DNA from: Zwartia sp.
GTDB lineage: Bacteria; Pseudomonadota; Gammaproteobacteria; Burkholderiales; Burkholderiaceae_B
Assembly (NCBI GenBank): GCA_030653405.1
Contig: JAURZO010000138.1
Coordinates: 1-14,310 of the forward strand
Direction of reading: 5' to 3'
Length of the DNA: 14,310 bases
The notes under the pieces are model-generated. The model made no database searches and was not told where the DNA came from. It saw nothing but the letters and a program-made list of their open reading frames with translations. This document shows positions 13,643 through 14,310 of this stretch, in pieces (the first letter of the stretch is position 1; every line of letters begins with the position of its first letter). The position numbers were made by a program, and so were the translations under genes.

Positions 13643-14310
13643 TTAGAAGCCCATACCGCCCATACCACCCATGCCGCCCATGTCACCACCAGGCATACCG
13701 CCGCCTGCTGGCTTGTCTTCAGCAAGTTCGCAAACTGCGACTTCTGTTGTCAGCAACAAGCTGGCGACCGAAGCTGCGTTTTGCAGCGCTGTACGTGTGA
13801 CTTTAGTTGGATCCAGAACGCCTTGCTCGACCAGGTCACCGTACTCGCCGGTGGCGGCGTTAAAGCCGTAGTTACCTGTGCCGTTCGCAACGTTGTTGAC
13901 TACAACGCTTGGCTCATTGCCAGCGTTTGCAACGATGGTACGCAATGGCTCTTCGATGGCACGCAAGACAAGCTTGATACCTGCGTCTTGATCAGCATTG
14001 TCACCCTTGACCAAAGCGACCACAGCACGCGTACGAATCAACGCAACGCCACCGCCAGGAACGATGCCTTCTTCGACGGCTGCGCGCGTTGCGTGCAGTG
14101 CGTCTTCGACACGTGCCTTCTTTTCTTTCATTTCCACTTCAGTCGATGCACCGACGCGAATCACAGCAACACCGCCGGCCAACTTGGCCACGCGCTCTTG
14201 CAGTTTTTCACGATCGTAGTCGGACGTTGCTTCTTCGATCTGAACACGGATCTGCTTGACGCGTGCTTCGATCGACTTGGCATCGCCATGACCGTCGATG
14301 ATTGTGGTGT
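13643..14310 (-). CDS. groL: Chaperonin GroEL, C-terminal part (cut by window edge)
   Basis: The 60-kDa chaperonin that forms the double ring which folds proteins with GroES and ATP. Only the C-terminal 221 codons are inside the window; the frame runs off the right edge, so the N-terminal 60% and presumably groES lie beyond 14310. Visible landmarks are TTIIDGHGDAKSIEARVKQI at the edge, EEATSDYDREKLQERVAKLAGG, VEDALHATRAAVEEGIVPGG (containing the conserved Asp that contributes to ATP hydrolysis), NAATGEYGDLVEQGVLDPTK, and the Gly-Met-rich tail ending MGGMGGMGGMGF, which marks a complete C-terminus. Some positions differ from common Burkholderiales GroEL (for example GHGDAKS and a Cys in VCELAEDK) but none suggests inactivation. 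It ends in TAA followed by two hairpins. Confidence 0.98.
   Translation of the reverse strand, partial: TTIIDGHGDAKSIEARVKQIRVQIEEATSDYDREKLQERVAKLAGGVAVIRVGASTEVEMKEKKARVEDALHATRAAVEEGIVPGGGVALIRTRAVVALVKGDNADQDAGIKLVLRAIEEPLRTIVANAGNEPSVVVNNVANGTGNYGFNAATGEYGDLVEQGVLDPTKVTRTALQNAASVASLLLTTEVAVCELAEDKPAGGGMPGGDMGGMGGMGGMGF

Noticed and set aside
13513..13725. Minus-strand ORF across the groEL 3' end and terminator
   Set aside because: It runs out of frame through groEL, the REP-like repeat and the terminator; its translation is repeat-derived.
1..14310. Possible CRISPR array, prophage, insertion sequence, toxin-antitoxin or other defence system
   Set aside because: No spaced direct repeats, transposase, integrase or defence-type proteins are seen; nearly all sequence is explained by conserved metabolic, envelope and housekeeping genes.

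Overview
The window looks like chromosomal DNA of a betaproteobacterium of the order Burkholderiales, with an Alcaligenaceae/Bordetella-like flavour. This is inferred from the divergent rppH/proS pair, the ProRS, GroEL and RppH protein sequences, and the tripartite tricarboxylate transporter genes that are abundant in that family. No database search was possible, so the genus is not assigned. Most of the content is conserved core genome with moderate GC. I see no insertion sequence, phage gene, CRISPR array, tRNA or rRNA.

Layout, left to right. (1) 1-3248: an AT-rich leader with a strong hairpin, then a compact plus-strand operon of tctB, tctA and a 3-hydroxyisobutyrate/tartronate-semialdehyde-type dehydrogenase. 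It is closed by a perfect 36-bp palindromic terminator. (2) 3352-5737: the mRNA 5'-pyrophosphohydrolase rppH on the minus strand, divergent from prolyl-tRNA synthetase proS across 85 bp that hold a small palindrome. (3) 5760-11460: a repeat-rich spacer, then the complete Tol-Pal cluster ybgC-tolQ-tolR-tolA-tolB-pal-cpoB, ending in a strong terminator. (4) 11489-13449, minus strand: a Ldh_2-family malate/L-lactate-type dehydrogenase translationally coupled to an EamA/DMT transporter. (5) 13483-14310, minus strand: two copies of a REP-like palindrome around a terminator, then the C-terminal 221 codons of groEL, which is cut by the window edge.

How the genes work together. TctA and TctB are the membrane subunits of a binding-protein-dependent carboxylate importer; the dehydrogenase that follows after 3 bp probably acts on the imported hydroxy acid or a product of it. 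TolQ-TolR form the proton-driven inner-membrane motor, TolA spans the periplasm, TolB and the lipoprotein Pal form the outer-membrane end, and CpoB and YbgC are the usual accessory proteins. Together they constrict the outer membrane during division. The dehydrogenase/EamA pair looks like a small catabolic or efflux module of unknown substrate.

I did not find a convincing new biological system. The points most worth a second look are non-coding or architectural: the leader hairpin before tctB, the structured repeat between proS and ybgC, the in-frame tolR-tolA junction with a tiny ORF overlapping the tolA start, the pal-cpoB hairpin, and the REP-like copies beside groEL.
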